A stretch of DNA of 46,604 bases, taken from Actinomycetes bacterium (GTDB lineage Bacteria > Bacillota > Sulfobacillia > Sulfobacillales > JAIMBI01). The translations under genes were made by a program, and so were the position numbers. Numbering within the stretch: the first letter of the stretch is position 1; each line of letters starts with the position of its first letter. Where the stretch lies: contig JAIMBI010000027.1 in NCBI GenBank assembly GCA_023565505.1, positions 1 through 46,604 of the forward strand, given 5' to 3'. This document shows, one piece after another, positions 17,623 to 25,401 of this stretch. The notes under the pieces were generated by a model. That model was not told the DNA's origin and searched no databases. It was given only the letters and a program-made list of their open reading frames with translations.

Positions 17623-18193
17623 GCGCCCACACGGCGCTGTCGTCGGGCGCGAGCAGATAACTGAACACCGCCTGCCGGGTCCGGGGATCCATCGTAACGC
17701 CGTAGACCGCGTCGTTCGTGGACACGGCGAGCTGGCCGGTGCGCAGGTCGGACGCCCCCGGCACCGACCCCGTCACGATCTCCCCCCGCCGCAGCAGCTC
17801 GGGGACGTTCACCGTGAGGGTCACCGTCACCGCCCACCGTCCGCGCGGCCCGGGCCGCACCGTCACGGTGCCGGGAAATCCGTTCGGCACGGGGCAGGCG
17901 GTCTGGCCGGTGGCCCGGCACATCGCCGTCCCCAGGTTGTCGGCGTCCCCGGCGGGCAGGAAGGTCAAGAGCGCCGCGCCCGCCGTTTGGCGGTCCAGCG
18001 GAATCCGGCGGCCGGTGGCCGACAGCACGGGGGTCGGGCCGACCCGGTCCCGGGGGCTCGCCAGCGCCACGGTCCTGAGCGCCCAGAACGCCACCGCCCC
18101 CACGGCGGCGAGCACCAGCACCAGCCACAGGACGAAGGGCACCCGCACGCCCCTCAAGACCGCCCGGGAATCGGCGCCCTGGGACCCGGCCAT
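17573..18193 (-). CDS. Membrane-anchored protein of unknown function
   Basis: 206 residues. A single N-terminal transmembrane helix (FVLWLVLVLAAVGAVAFWAL, about 20-39) follows a short basic cytoplasmic tail. The rest, about 165 residues, should be outside and is rich in beta-prone segments (GTVTVRPGPRGRWAVTVTLT, GVTMDPRTRQAVFSYLL). Two cysteines (MCRATGQTACP) could form a disulfide. No family was recognised. The gene is convergent with the glucoamylase gene and overlaps its end by 50 bases; it starts close to the sat promoter region but points away. A possible role in the cell envelope is only guessed from topology. Confidence 0.75.
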   Translation of the reverse strand: MAGSQGADSRAVLRGVRVPFVLWLVLVLAAVGAVAFWALRTVALASPRDRVGPTPVLSATGRRIPLDRQTAGAALLTFLPAGDADNLGTAMCRATGQTACPVPNGFPGTVTVRPGPRGRWAVTVTLTVNVPELLRRGEIVTGSVPGASDLRTGQLAVSTNDAVYGVTMDPRTRQAVFSYLLAPDDSAVWALNWNALGAVSQSTSLQ

Positions 18194-18303
18194 GCCCTCG
18201 CCTCCTTGCTGGCATCCTAGCGCGTCCCTCCCCCGCCCACAAGCCGTGGGGCGGGCACCAAGCGCACGGTCGCGCGTATGGCTGAAAGCCGAGGAGGTTT
18301 TTG

Positions 18304-19488
18304 ATGTCGCTCGTACAACCTTACGGGCCCGAAGCCCGGCTCATGCCGCGGCTGGCACCGGCTCCCGACCGGCCGGCCCTCGTGCGCCACGCGGCCGGAC
18401 TGCCCCGCATCCGCCTGTCCTCGCGGGAGGCCGCGGATCTGGAGATGCTGGGCATCGGCGCCTACACGCCCCTCCGGGGGTTCATGGGGGAAGCCGACTG
18501 GCGGGGGGTCCTGGAGGGGATGCGGCTCGCCGACGGCACCTTCTGGCCCATCCCCATCACCTGCGCCGTCCCCGAGGCGACCGCCGCCCGGCTCCGCGTC
18601 GGCGCCGAGGCGGCGTTGGAAGGGCCGGACGGCACGCTCCTCGGGATCCTGGTCGTCGAGGAGATCTGGCGGCCGGATCTCTACGCGGAGTGCCAAGCCG
18701 TCTTCGGGACGGTGGACGCCGCCCACCCCGGCGTCGCCCGGGTCCGCGCCCAGCCGCCGCTCAACGTCGGCGGCGCCGTCACCGTGCTCACGGAAGGCCC
18801 GACCCGCGAGCGCTTCGGCGCCCTGGCGGCCACGCCCGCCGAGGCCCGCGCCGCCTTCACGGCCCGCGGCTGGTCCACCGTGGTCGCCTTCCAGACCCGA
18901 AACCCGCTGCACCGCTCCCACGAGTATCTCTGCCGCATCGCCCTCGAGATCGCCGACGGCCTGTTCATCCACCAAGTCCTGGGGGACCTCAAGGCGGGCG
19001 ACCTCCCCGCCCCCGTCCGGGTGCGCGCGGTGGACGCCCTGGTGCGCCACTACCTCCCCCGGGAGCGGGTCGTGGTCGCGGGGTACCCCGCCGCGATGCG
19101 CTACGCCGGACCGCGGGAGGCGCTCCTGCACGCCGTGGTGCGGCAGAACTACGGCGCCAGCCACCTCATCGTAGGGCGGGACCACGCCGGCGTGGGACAC
19201 TTCTACGGACCCTACGACGCCCAGCGGATTTTCGCCCGGATCCCGGAGGGCGTCCTCGCCACCCGGCCGCTCTGCTTCGACTGGACGTTCTACTGCGCCC
19301 GGTGCGCGACCGTGGCGTCGCTCCGCACCTGCCCCCACGACCCCGCCGACCGGCTGGTCATCAGCGGCACGGAGCTGCGTCGCCGCCTGGAGCAGGGCGA
19401 ACCCGTCCCCGACACGTTCAGCCGGCCCGAGGTCCTGGACATCCTCCGGGAATACTACGCCGCCCGTCCGGCCGCGGCGGAGCCTTAG
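18304..19488 (+). CDS. sat: Sulfate adenylyltransferase (ATP sulfurylase)
   Basis: 394 residues, the usual length for bacterial single-chain ATP sulfurylase. It forms adenylylsulfate from ATP and sulfate, or the reverse. The signature QTRNPLHRSHEY (His-x-x-His near residue 202) and GRDHAGVGHFYGPYDAQ are complete. CARCATVASLRTCPH provides the zinc-binding cysteines and His, and ISGTELRRRLEQGE is the C-terminal motif. The ATG at 18304 has AGGAGG six bases upstream. No APS kinase domain is attached, and no aprA/B or cysC/H gene is in the window, so the direction of use (assimilation or dissimilation) cannot be told. Its end overlaps the patatin gene by 4 bases on the other strand. Confidence 0.95.
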   Translation: MSLVQPYGPEARLMPRLAPAPDRPALVRHAAGLPRIRLSSREAADLEMLGIGAYTPLRGFMGEADWRGVLEGMRLADGTFWPIPITCAVPEATAARLRVGAEAALEGPDGTLLGILVVEEIWRPDLYAECQAVFGTVDAAHPGVARVRAQPPLNVGGAVTVLTEGPTRERFGALAATPAEARAAFTARGWSTVVAFQTRNPLHRSHEYLCRIALEIADGLFIHQVLGDLKAGDLPAPVRVRAVDALVRHYLPRERVVVAGYPAAMRYAGPREALLHAVVRQNYGASHLIVGRDHAGVGHFYGPYDAQRIFARIPEGVLATRPLCFDWTFYCARCATVASLRTCPHDPADRLVISGTELRRRLEQGEPVPDTFSRPEVLDILREYYAARPAAAEP

Positions 19489-20357
19489 GCCGCCGCCAGC
19501 CGGCGGAGCGCGTCCGCCCGGGCGCGGGTGGCCTCCAGGCCGAGGGCGATGAGCTGGTCGCGCTGCCGGAAGTCGATGAGGCCCTGGCCTTCCACCGCCA
19601 GGCGGAGCTCCACCGCCCGCACCCCGAACGTGCGCGCGACCAGCTCCCGGCGGGTGCCGGCGGCGTCCTCCAGCATCAACGTGAGGCTTTTGAGCGCGGT
19701 GGTGAAGAGATCCGGCGTCTCCGCCGCGGTCCATTCGGCCGCCCGGTCCTCGATCATCACCCCGATGAGCCGGGTGGCGCCGGCGAACACCGCCACGTCG
19801 ACCGGATAGTCGTCGACCACCCCGCCGTCGACGAGCCACTCGCCGCCGACCCGTACCGGACGGAACAGGCCCGGGACGGCGATGCTCGCGCGGATGGCCG
19901 TCGCCAGGGGCACGTCCTCGGGCCACGCCTCCACCGCCATGGGCGGCCCCGCCGGCGCCAGGGGCGGCCCGAAGACGACGCCCCGCCGGCGGGTGAGCGA
20001 GGTCGCCGTGATCCAGCAGCGCCGGGGGAGCGTCCGCACCGTGAGGCCTTCCACCCAGGGCGCCACCTTCGCCATCAGCGGCTCGACCGACACCAGGTGG
20101 TCGGGCAGCCGGCGCCGGCGCACCAGCTGGTGGGAGATGTGCCGCCAGTCGATGGGGAGGTCCCCCGTCTCCAGGGTGCGGGCCATCGCGACGAGCCGGT
20201 CGGGGTCGTAGCCGGCCGCCCAGAGGCCCGCCACCAAGGCGCCGGCGGACGTCCCCACGGCGAAGTCGGGGACGATGCCCAGCTCCGCCAGGCCCTGCAG
20301 CACCCCGACGTGGAGGAAACCGTACACCCCGCCGCCCGACAGCACGAGGCCCAACAC
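19485..20357 (-). CDS. Patatin-like phospholipase (RssA type)
   Basis: 290 residues with the patatin fold. The oxyanion-hole loop LSGGGVYGFLHVGVL lies at the start, the nucleophile is Ser37 in VGTSAGALVAGL, and the catalytic Asp lies in WLVDGGVVDDYPVD. It likely hydrolyses lipid acyl esters at the membrane, like RssA/YlbK-type bacterial patatins. I prefer the GTG at 20357, which comes two bases after the stop of the preceding pseudo-receiver gene, indicating translational coupling. The longer frame from 20396 would overlap that gene and lacks family sequence. Confidence 0.9.
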   Translation of the reverse strand: MLGLVLSGGGVYGFLHVGVLQGLAELGIVPDFAVGTSAGALVAGLWAAGYDPDRLVAMARTLETGDLPIDWRHISHQLVRRRRLPDHLVSVEPLMAKVAPWVEGLTVRTLPRRCWITATSLTRRRGVVFGPPLAPAGPPMAVEAWPEDVPLATAIRASIAVPGLFRPVRVGGEWLVDGGVVDDYPVDVAVFAGATRLIGVMIEDRAAEWTAAETPDLFTTALKSLTLMLEDAAGTRRELVARTFGVRAVELRLAVEGQGLIDFRQRDQLIALGLEATRARADALRRLAAA

Positions 20358-20359
20358 GG

Positions 20360-20707
20360 CTACGCCTCGTCCGCCACCGGCTCGCCGGCCAGCCACCGGG
20401 GCAGCACCCGGTCCAGCCGTCCGTTGGCCACCACCCGCGCCACGCCGGCGGCCCGGGCCTGGCGGAAGCGCTCCCGCTCCACGTGGGGGCCGAAGGCGAG
20501 CACCCGGCCCACGGCGCCGAGCGCGCGGAAGACCTCGGCGTCCGCCACGGTGAGATCCACCACCGCCGCGTCGAACCGCTCGGCCGCGAGGGCCGCCTCA
20601 AGCGTCGGACCGGGCGACACGAAGCGCACCCGCACGTCCAGCCCGGCGAGCGTCTCCAGGATGCGGCTCTGGAATCCCAGGTCCCTGACCACGGCCAGGA
20701 GCGTCAT
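20360..20707 (-). CDS. Small receiver-like (CheY-fold) protein
   Basis: 115 residues starting at an ATG with GGGAGGGA upstream. The order of strands and helices fits a response-regulator receiver. AAVVDLTVADAEVF offers an Asp at the phosphorylation position, and VLAFGPHVERERFRQARAAG resembles the beta4-alpha4 region (usually ..H.D...A..AGA). The acidic pair at the end of strand 1 (here VVRDLG) is incomplete, and the conserved Lys of strand 5 is not evident. It may be a phosphorylation-independent pseudo-receiver. It overlaps the 3' end of nth by 110 bases and abuts the patatin gene by two bases, so all three should be made together. The family call is tentative. Confidence 0.65.
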   Translation of the reverse strand: MTLLAVVRDLGFQSRILETLAGLDVRVRFVSPGPTLEAALAAERFDAAVVDLTVADAEVFRALGAVGRVLAFGPHVERERFRQARAAGVARVVANGRLDRVLPRWLAGEPVADEA

Positions 20708-21383
20708 GCGGCTGTCCCTCCCCGACACGGTCGGCGCTCGGACACCAGCGGGCCACCACGCAGGTCCCGCAGGCGGGGCGCCGGGCGCGGCAGACCCGCC
20801 GGCCGTGCCAGATGAGCCAATGATGGGCGTCTTTCCACTGCGACCGGGGGATGATGCGGAGCAGGTCCTCCTCGGTGCGGCGGGCGTCGGGCGCATCGGA
20901 CCATCCCAGCCGGTGGGCCACCCGGAACACGTGGGTGTCGACGGCAAGCGCGTCGGCGCCGTAGGCGTTCGCCAGCACGACGTTGGCGGTCTTCCGGCCC
21001 ACGCCGGGCAGCGCCATAAGGTCTTCGCGCGTCAGCGCGGGCGGCAGGTCCGCGCCCCACCGGGCCGCCACGATCCGGCTGGTCGCGGCGAGATGACGCG
21101 CCTTGGACCGGAACAGCCCGCACTCCCGGATGAGCGCCGCGATCTCCTCCTCCGACAGCGCCGCCAGACTCGGCGCGTCCGGCGCCACCCGGAACAGGCG
21201 GGCGGTGATCCGGTTGACCCGTTCGTCGGTGCACTGGGCCGAGAGGATGGTGGCCACGAGCAGCTGCCAGCGGGTCCGGTAGACGAGCGCGGTGGAGGCG
21301 CCCCGGTAGGTCTCCCCGAGCGCCGCGAGCACGCGGCGGACCCGCGCCCGCGCCGGACCGGGCCGTTCAGAGGCGCCGGACAA
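20598..21383 (-). CDS. nth: Endonuclease III
   Basis: Bifunctional DNA glycosylase/AP lyase of base-excision repair, removing oxidised pyrimidines. The helix-hairpin-helix LPGVGRKTANVVL carries the lyase Lys131, VDTHVFRV carries Asp149, and the iron-sulfur cluster loop has Cys198, Cys205, Cys208 and Cys214 in the standard C-x6-C-x2-C-x5-C spacing. The first in-frame start is TTG at 21383, 17 bases inside the peroxiredoxin gene; GTG at 21332 is an alternative. After the cluster the frame runs on for about 45 Arg/Gly/Pro-rich residues beyond the usual end. That tail overlaps the next gene by 110 bases and is probably not functional sequence. Confidence 0.95.
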   Translation of the reverse strand: MSGASERPGPARARVRRVLAALGETYRGASTALVYRTRWQLLVATILSAQCTDERVNRITARLFRVAPDAPSLAALSEEEIAALIRECGLFRSKARHLAATSRIVAARWGADLPPALTREDLMALPGVGRKTANVVLANAYGADALAVDTHVFRVAHRLGWSDAPDARRTEEDLLRIIPRSQWKDAHHWLIWHGRRVCRARRPACGTCVVARWCPSADRVGEGQPHDAPGRGQGPGIPEPHPGDARRAGRAGALRVARSDA

Positions 21384-21849
21384 GGTCCAGCACCGCCTGC
21401 ACGTGGCCCGGCACCTTGACCCGGCGGAAAATGCCCCGCACGATGCCCTCCCGGTCGATGACGAACGTGGACCGCTCCACCCCGAGGCTCTTCTTGCCGT
21501 ACAGCGTCTTTTCCTTCCAGGCCCCGAACGCCTGGGCGGCCACCCCGCGGGGATCGCTGGCCAACACGAACGGGAGTTGGTGTTTGGCCACGAAGCGGGC
21601 GTGACTCTCCAGCGTGTCGGGGCTGACCCCCACCACGCTCGCGCCGAGGCGTTGGAACTCGCCGTAGGCGTCGCGGAAGTCGCAGGCCTCGTTGGTGCAG
21701 CCCGGCGTCATGTCACGGGGGTAGAAGTACAGGACCAGGATCCGGCCGCGAAAGCTCGCCAGCGAAAGCGGCCCGGCCTCCGTCTCCAGCGTGATCTCCG
21801 GGGCCGGCTGACCCACGGCCACCGCGGCCGGGGCCTCGATCTGTCCCAT
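21367..21849 (-). CDS. bcp: Peroxiredoxin, PrxQ/BCP type
   Basis: 160 residues of an atypical 2-Cys peroxiredoxin that reduces peroxides with thioredoxin. DMTPGCTNEACDFRD holds the peroxidatic Cys51 and the resolving Cys56 five residues on, the PrxQ hallmark. LYFYPRD and STFVIDREG are typical. The ATG at 21849 is nine bases after AGGGAAG; another ATG at 21855 is too close. It is the first gene of a minus-strand run with nth, the receiver-like gene and the patatin gene, a combination suggestive of oxidative damage repair (peroxide, DNA base, lipid). That theme is inference. Confidence 0.95.
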   Translation of the reverse strand: MGQIEAPAAVAVGQPAPEITLETEAGPLSLASFRGRILVLYFYPRDMTPGCTNEACDFRDAYGEFQRLGASVVGVSPDTLESHARFVAKHQLPFVLASDPRGVAAQAFGAWKEKTLYGKKSLGVERSTFVIDREGIVRGIFRRVKVPGHVQAVLDLVRRL

Positions 21850-21922
21850 CACCATCAACTTCCCTGTCGCGAGACTGTGCCGCGGCACGCGCGGCTCGAC
21901 GGAACCCCAGGACTACCTGCCA

Positions 21923-22495
21923 TTATACCAGCCCGGCCGGCGGCGTCCCTCGACGCCCCCCGTCGGGCAGCATGCCCCGCAGGCGGACGAACCACGCCAG
22001 GCGCACGCTGTACGGCACGGTGGACCGGCGGCTCGGATTGGGCGCCACGAACTCCAGCACCCCCGGGAGCCGGGGGGCCGCCGCCGGACCCCAGGCCACG
22101 GGCACCGAGGCCGGCCAGCCGGCCCAGTACCGGTACAGCTCCTTGCCCAGGAAGCACACCGCCCGGGGCGCGAGCCGGCCGAGCGTCCCGCGCAGCCGGG
22201 CCGCCCCGGCCCGGAGCTCGGCCGGGGCGAGGTCCGCGGCCGACGCCGTGACCCGCTCGACGAGGTTGGCGATCCCAATCCCCCACCAGAGCAGCTCGCC
22301 GTCCTGTTCCGGGCGGAGCAGCGCCCCGGTGAAGCCCGCCTCGTGCAGCAGCACCCAGAAGTAGTTGCCCGGCCCGGCGAAGTGGTGGCCGGTCCGGGCC
22401 GAATGCCGGCCGGGGTTGTACCCCACGAAGACCACGTCCAGCCCCTCCGCGAGCAGGGGCGGCACCGTCGGGGCGGGGTCCCGGGCTTGTCCCAC
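21923..22495 (-). CDS. mug: Mismatch-specific (G:T/U) DNA glycosylase
   Basis: 190 residues matching Mug/TDG uracil-DNA glycosylases. VVFVGYNPGRHSARTGHHFA is motif 1 (the water-activating Asn in GYNPG), GNYFW follows, and the second DNA-intercalation motif reads APNPSRRS. It removes uracil or thymine opposite guanine, useful in a GC-rich and possibly thermophilic genome where cytosine deaminates. I chose GTG at 22495 with GGGGGG about seven bases upstream. The frame is open far upstream across neighbouring genes, but only as shadow. Confidence 0.9.
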   Translation of the reverse strand: MGQARDPAPTVPPLLAEGLDVVFVGYNPGRHSARTGHHFAGPGNYFWVLLHEAGFTGALLRPEQDGELLWWGIGIANLVERVTASAADLAPAELRAGAARLRGTLGRLAPRAVCFLGKELYRYWAGWPASVPVAWGPAAAPRLPGVLEFVAPNPSRRSTVPYSVRLAWFVRLRGMLPDGGRRGTPPAGLV

Positions 22496-22585
22496 GCGCC
22501 ATCCCCCCTTCGGCCGCCTCCGGCCCGGCGGTCGGCATGCCCGGCCGGTACGCGGCATACGGTCCGGTAGGTCATCGGGAGGAGG

Positions 22586-23227
22586 ATGATCCCGCACGCC
22601 ATGTCCCGCCACGTCGGGCCGCCCGCCGAGCCCGGTCCGCCGGATCCCCACGCGGTTCTGGGCGTCGATCCCGGCGCCCCGCCGGATGTCGTGCGCGCCG
22701 CCTACCGACGGCTGGTGCGCCTCCACCACCCCGACCGCCATGCCCGCGACCCCGCGGCGCGACAGCAGGCCGAGGCGCGCCTGCGGGAGATCAACGCGGC
22801 CTACGCCGCGCTGCGCCGGCGACCGCCGGGCGGCGCGGGGTCGGCGGACGCCCCGCCCCGCCGGGTGTCCGTCTGTCCCCGGCACGGCGCCGACCGGGTC
22901 GGCACATGCCCGGCCTGCGGTCGGGCGGTCTGCGCCCGCTGCCGGCGGCCCGGAGGCTGCCTGGCCTGCCGCCCCCCGCGGGATTCCTCGGCGCTCGACC
23001 GCCTGTGGCCGTGGATCCCGCTGGCGCTGGACCTCCTCGTCGCCCGTCGCCTCGGATGGCCCGTCGCCGTGGCCGGCTTCTCCGTCCTCGTCTACCTCGC
23101 CGGTCTCGGCGCCGCCAGCTTCGCCGCCCGCCGCCCCGGGGGCCTGGCCCTCGGGCTTTTCTTCCCGTACGTGCTGGTGGCGGCGGGCCTGGTGCGGCTC
23201 CTCACCCCCGGCCGGCGGCGGACTTAG
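22586..23227 (+). CDS. Membrane J-domain protein with B-box-like zinc finger
   Basis: 213 residues with an unusual domain order. An N-terminal J domain (about 20-80) has AAYRRLVRLHHPDRHARDP, including the essential His-Pro-Asp, and should stimulate a DnaK-type chaperone. A zinc-finger of B-box type follows (CPRHGADRVGTCPACGR, then CARC and CLAC, about 95-130). Two or three hydrophobic helices end the protein (for example VAVAGFSVLVYLAGLGAA), so the J domain would be held at the membrane. Start choice is uncertain: ATG 22586 overlaps the AGGAGG, and ATG 22601 is 15 bases away. Its end overlaps the convergent membrane-protein gene by 4 bases. Confidence 0.85.
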   Translation: MIPHAMSRHVGPPAEPGPPDPHAVLGVDPGAPPDVVRAAYRRLVRLHHPDRHARDPAARQQAEARLREINAAYAALRRRPPGGAGSADAPPRRVSVCPRHGADRVGTCPACGRAVCARCRRPGGCLACRPPRDSSALDRLWPWIPLALDLLVARRLGWPVAVAGFSVLVYLAGLGAASFAARRPGGLALGLFFPYVLVAAGLVRLLTPGRRRT

Positions 23228-24027
23228 ACGCCGCGCTCTACGGTCTCGCGGTAGGCGGTCGTCGGCAACACGGCCCCGAATCCCGTCAGGAGCCAGAGTC
23301 CGACCACGCCGGCCACGGGGCCGACCAGGGGCACGGCGGCGAGGGCCGCCACCAACAGGAACACCGCCACCAGCAGGGCGGCGAAGGTCGCCCCCAGGCC
23401 GAACACCAGGCCCCGGTGGCGGAGCGCCCAGCCCACCGCCTCGCCCAAGAGCTCCAAGGGACGCCGGTCGGCCGCCATGAGCGCCCCCAGTCCCACCAGC
23501 CCCAGGCCCACGGCCCACAGCACCAACGCGACCCACACCAGCAGCAGGGCCACCCCGAGCACGTTCCACACGGTCCCCAGGACGGAGAAAGCCGCCAGCA
23601 CCAGGACCAGCGCCAGGCCCAGCAGCACACCGGCCGCGGTCGTCTCCAGGCCCCGCCAGAACCGCCGCCAGCCGGTCGTGAAGAACTGGAACCAGAGCCA
23701 GCGCGGGCTTCGTCCCCGGATGAGTTCCGCCGCCCCGCCGTAGAGGCCCGCCACCCGGAACGGCGTGACGACGAAGAGGGTGGTGGCCAGGAACAATCCG
23801 AAGCGTAGCGCCGTCCCCGGCGCCAGGTGGCGCCACAAGTCGGTGGGCGGGGCGACCAGCCAGCGGCGGGGATCGGTGAGAGCCGCCGGCAGAAGGGGCG
23901 CGAGCCGGGTCTCGAACACGTAGTCGACCCCCAGCGCCAGCATGAGACTCCAGAAGACCAGGTTGAAGACACCGGGGTTCCGCCAGAGGTCCTCCCAGGC
24001 CCGGCGGAAGATCGCGGTGGCCGACAT
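23224..24027 (-). CDS. Polytopic membrane protein of unknown function
   Basis: 267 residues with about six hydrophobic helices, arranged as a pair near residues 20-40 and 75-95 and a cluster of four from about 130 to 255 (LLGLALVLVLAAFSVLGTVW, LVLWAVGLGLVGLGALMAA and others). A soluble-looking loop, YGGAAELIRGRSPRWLWFQF, sits between, a pattern seen in DUF-type stage-like permease proteins of Firmicutes (DUF624/YesL- or DUF4013-like). I cannot name the family. It starts with MSATAIFRRAWEDLWRNPGV, a common amphipathic beginning in such proteins. It is transcribed away from the histidine kinase's 3' end on the same strand, 119 bases downstream of it. Confidence 0.75.
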   Translation of the reverse strand: MSATAIFRRAWEDLWRNPGVFNLVFWSLMLALGVDYVFETRLAPLLPAALTDPRRWLVAPPTDLWRHLAPGTALRFGLFLATTLFVVTPFRVAGLYGGAAELIRGRSPRWLWFQFFTTGWRRFWRGLETTAAGVLLGLALVLVLAAFSVLGTVWNVLGVALLLVWVALVLWAVGLGLVGLGALMAADRRPLELLGEAVGWALRHRGLVFGLGATFAALLVAVFLLVAALAAVPLVGPVAGVVGLWLLTGFGAVLPTTAYRETVERGV

Positions 24028-24146
24028 CGCCGCCCTCCTCCGAGGGGCCCGGCGTGCGCCGACGCCCTCGCTCGCTTCGGGTCACGGTACGGGTCACATC
24101 GTTCCCATTGTGACCGAACGGCGGAGCGACGCCAACAGGGCGGGAG

Positions 24147-25112
24147 CTACTCGCCGCCGTCGTCCCCGCGGGGGAGGAACACCCGAAACGTCGCGCCCCC
24201 GGGGTCGGGCAACGCGACCAGCGACCCGCCGTGGCGCGCCACGATCTCCTGCGCCCGGGCCAAGCCCAGACCGTGGCCCCCCGGCTTGGTCGAGACGTAC
24301 GGGGCGAACAACTGGTCCAGCATCTCGTGAGCCAAGCCCGGTCCGGTGTCCCGGACCACGATCTCCACGCCGCCCGGAGCCGGCCGGGCCACGAGCGTCA
24401 ACAGTCCCCCCGTCGACATGGCTTCGAGGGCGTTGCGGACCAGGTTCGCCACCACGCTCTGGATCTGCACCGGGTCGGCTTCCACCACCGCCGGCTCCAG
24501 CCGCTCGACCACGCTCACCCCGTGGCGCTCGGCGTACGGACGGTGCCGGTCGGCGACATCGTGCACCAACTGGGCCACGTCGACCGGCTGGCGGCGGGGA
24601 TCCCGGCCGGCCATGAGGAACTCCTCGATGCTCTGGTCCATCCGCCGGATCTCATCCTGCAACAGCCGCGCGAGATCCGTCTCGCCGCGCTCGCCGAGGA
24701 GTTCGGCGTAACCGCCGAGCAGCATGAGCGGGTTGCGCATCTCGTGGGCCAGAGCCTGCGCCTCCCAGTTCAGCCGACGGAGCAGGCCCTGCCGTTCCCA
24801 CAGCTCCCCCCCGAGCAGGAGGATGCCGTCCAGGAGCGGATGCTGCCGGTCGGGCGGCACCGTCAGCCCGATGGTGACGTCGGCGGCCACGTTCAGCACC
24901 ACGTGGACGGCGCCGGACGTCCTGAGGCGCAGGGGAAGGCGCCCCGCGGCGGGAAGGTCGGCCGGCGGGGGTTCCAAGGGGGCCCCCGCTTCGGCGCGGA
25001 GCACCAGGGGCGACCCCTCCGCGATCCACACGCGGTGGGGCCAGTTCCCCAAGGCGGTATGCATCAGCTCCACCCACCGGCGTGCCTCCGAGGCGGGATC
25101 CGGTCGCCTCAT
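24147..25112 (-). CDS. Soluble histidine kinase
   Basis: 321 residues. The transmitter is complete: the H-box QALAHEMRNPLMLLGGYAEL contains the phospho-accepting His123, the N-box is NLVRNALEAM, and the G boxes are DTGPGL and GGHGLGLARAQEIVARHGG. The HE-x-RNP form and overall sequence recall Spo0B/KinB-like sporulation kinases of Firmicutes. The N-terminal 110 residues lack transmembrane helices and a recognisable PAS signature, so input is probably cytoplasmic. The ATG at 25112 follows GGAGGG. No response regulator with an output domain is adjacent, so it is an orphan that may feed a phosphorelay elsewhere. Confidence 0.92.
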   Translation of the reverse strand: MRRPDPASEARRWVELMHTALGNWPHRVWIAEGSPLVLRAEAGAPLEPPPADLPAAGRLPLRLRTSGAVHVVLNVAADVTIGLTVPPDRQHPLLDGILLLGGELWERQGLLRRLNWEAQALAHEMRNPLMLLGGYAELLGERGETDLARLLQDEIRRMDQSIEEFLMAGRDPRRQPVDVAQLVHDVADRHRPYAERHGVSVVERLEPAVVEADPVQIQSVVANLVRNALEAMSTGGLLTLVARPAPGGVEIVVRDTGPGLAHEMLDQLFAPYVSTKPGGHGLGLARAQEIVARHGGSLVALPDPGGATFRVFLPRGDDGGE

Positions 25113-25401
25113 GGGCGTCCCTCCGGCCGTCGGCGCCGCGGGCCGGCGCCCGGGGGAGCCGGCCCGAACCGCCGCGCTCGTCGCGTGCCGCCCGCCCGGT
25201 GCTGCTGCCGCCCACTCTCGCCGTCGCCCACCGTGTTGCCCCCCAAACCGCTTCGGGTCATTCTTTCGCCTCCTGCCGCGTCTATCCTGCATTGCCGCCA
25301 GGCAATCGGCAGGAACCGGGCCGGCGGACACCTAATGTCCGCCCCGGGGCGGACACGACGTGCCGCCGCACACCCCCGCCCGCAACCGGAAGGAGGCGCC
25401 T

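Noticed and set aside
13677..17660. 1327-codon plus-strand open frame
   Set aside because: It runs antisense to the SDR and aldo/keto reductase genes and out of frame through the glucoamylase; Arg/Pro/Gly-rich shadow translation of GC-rich DNA.
17718..21419. 1233-codon plus-strand open frame
   Set aside because: Overlaps sat, patatin and nth in other frames and has no domain; a shadow of high-GC codon use.
21923..24097. 724-codon minus-strand frame ending in Mug
   Set aside because: Only the last 190 codons match a family; the rest lies under the J-domain and membrane-protein genes.
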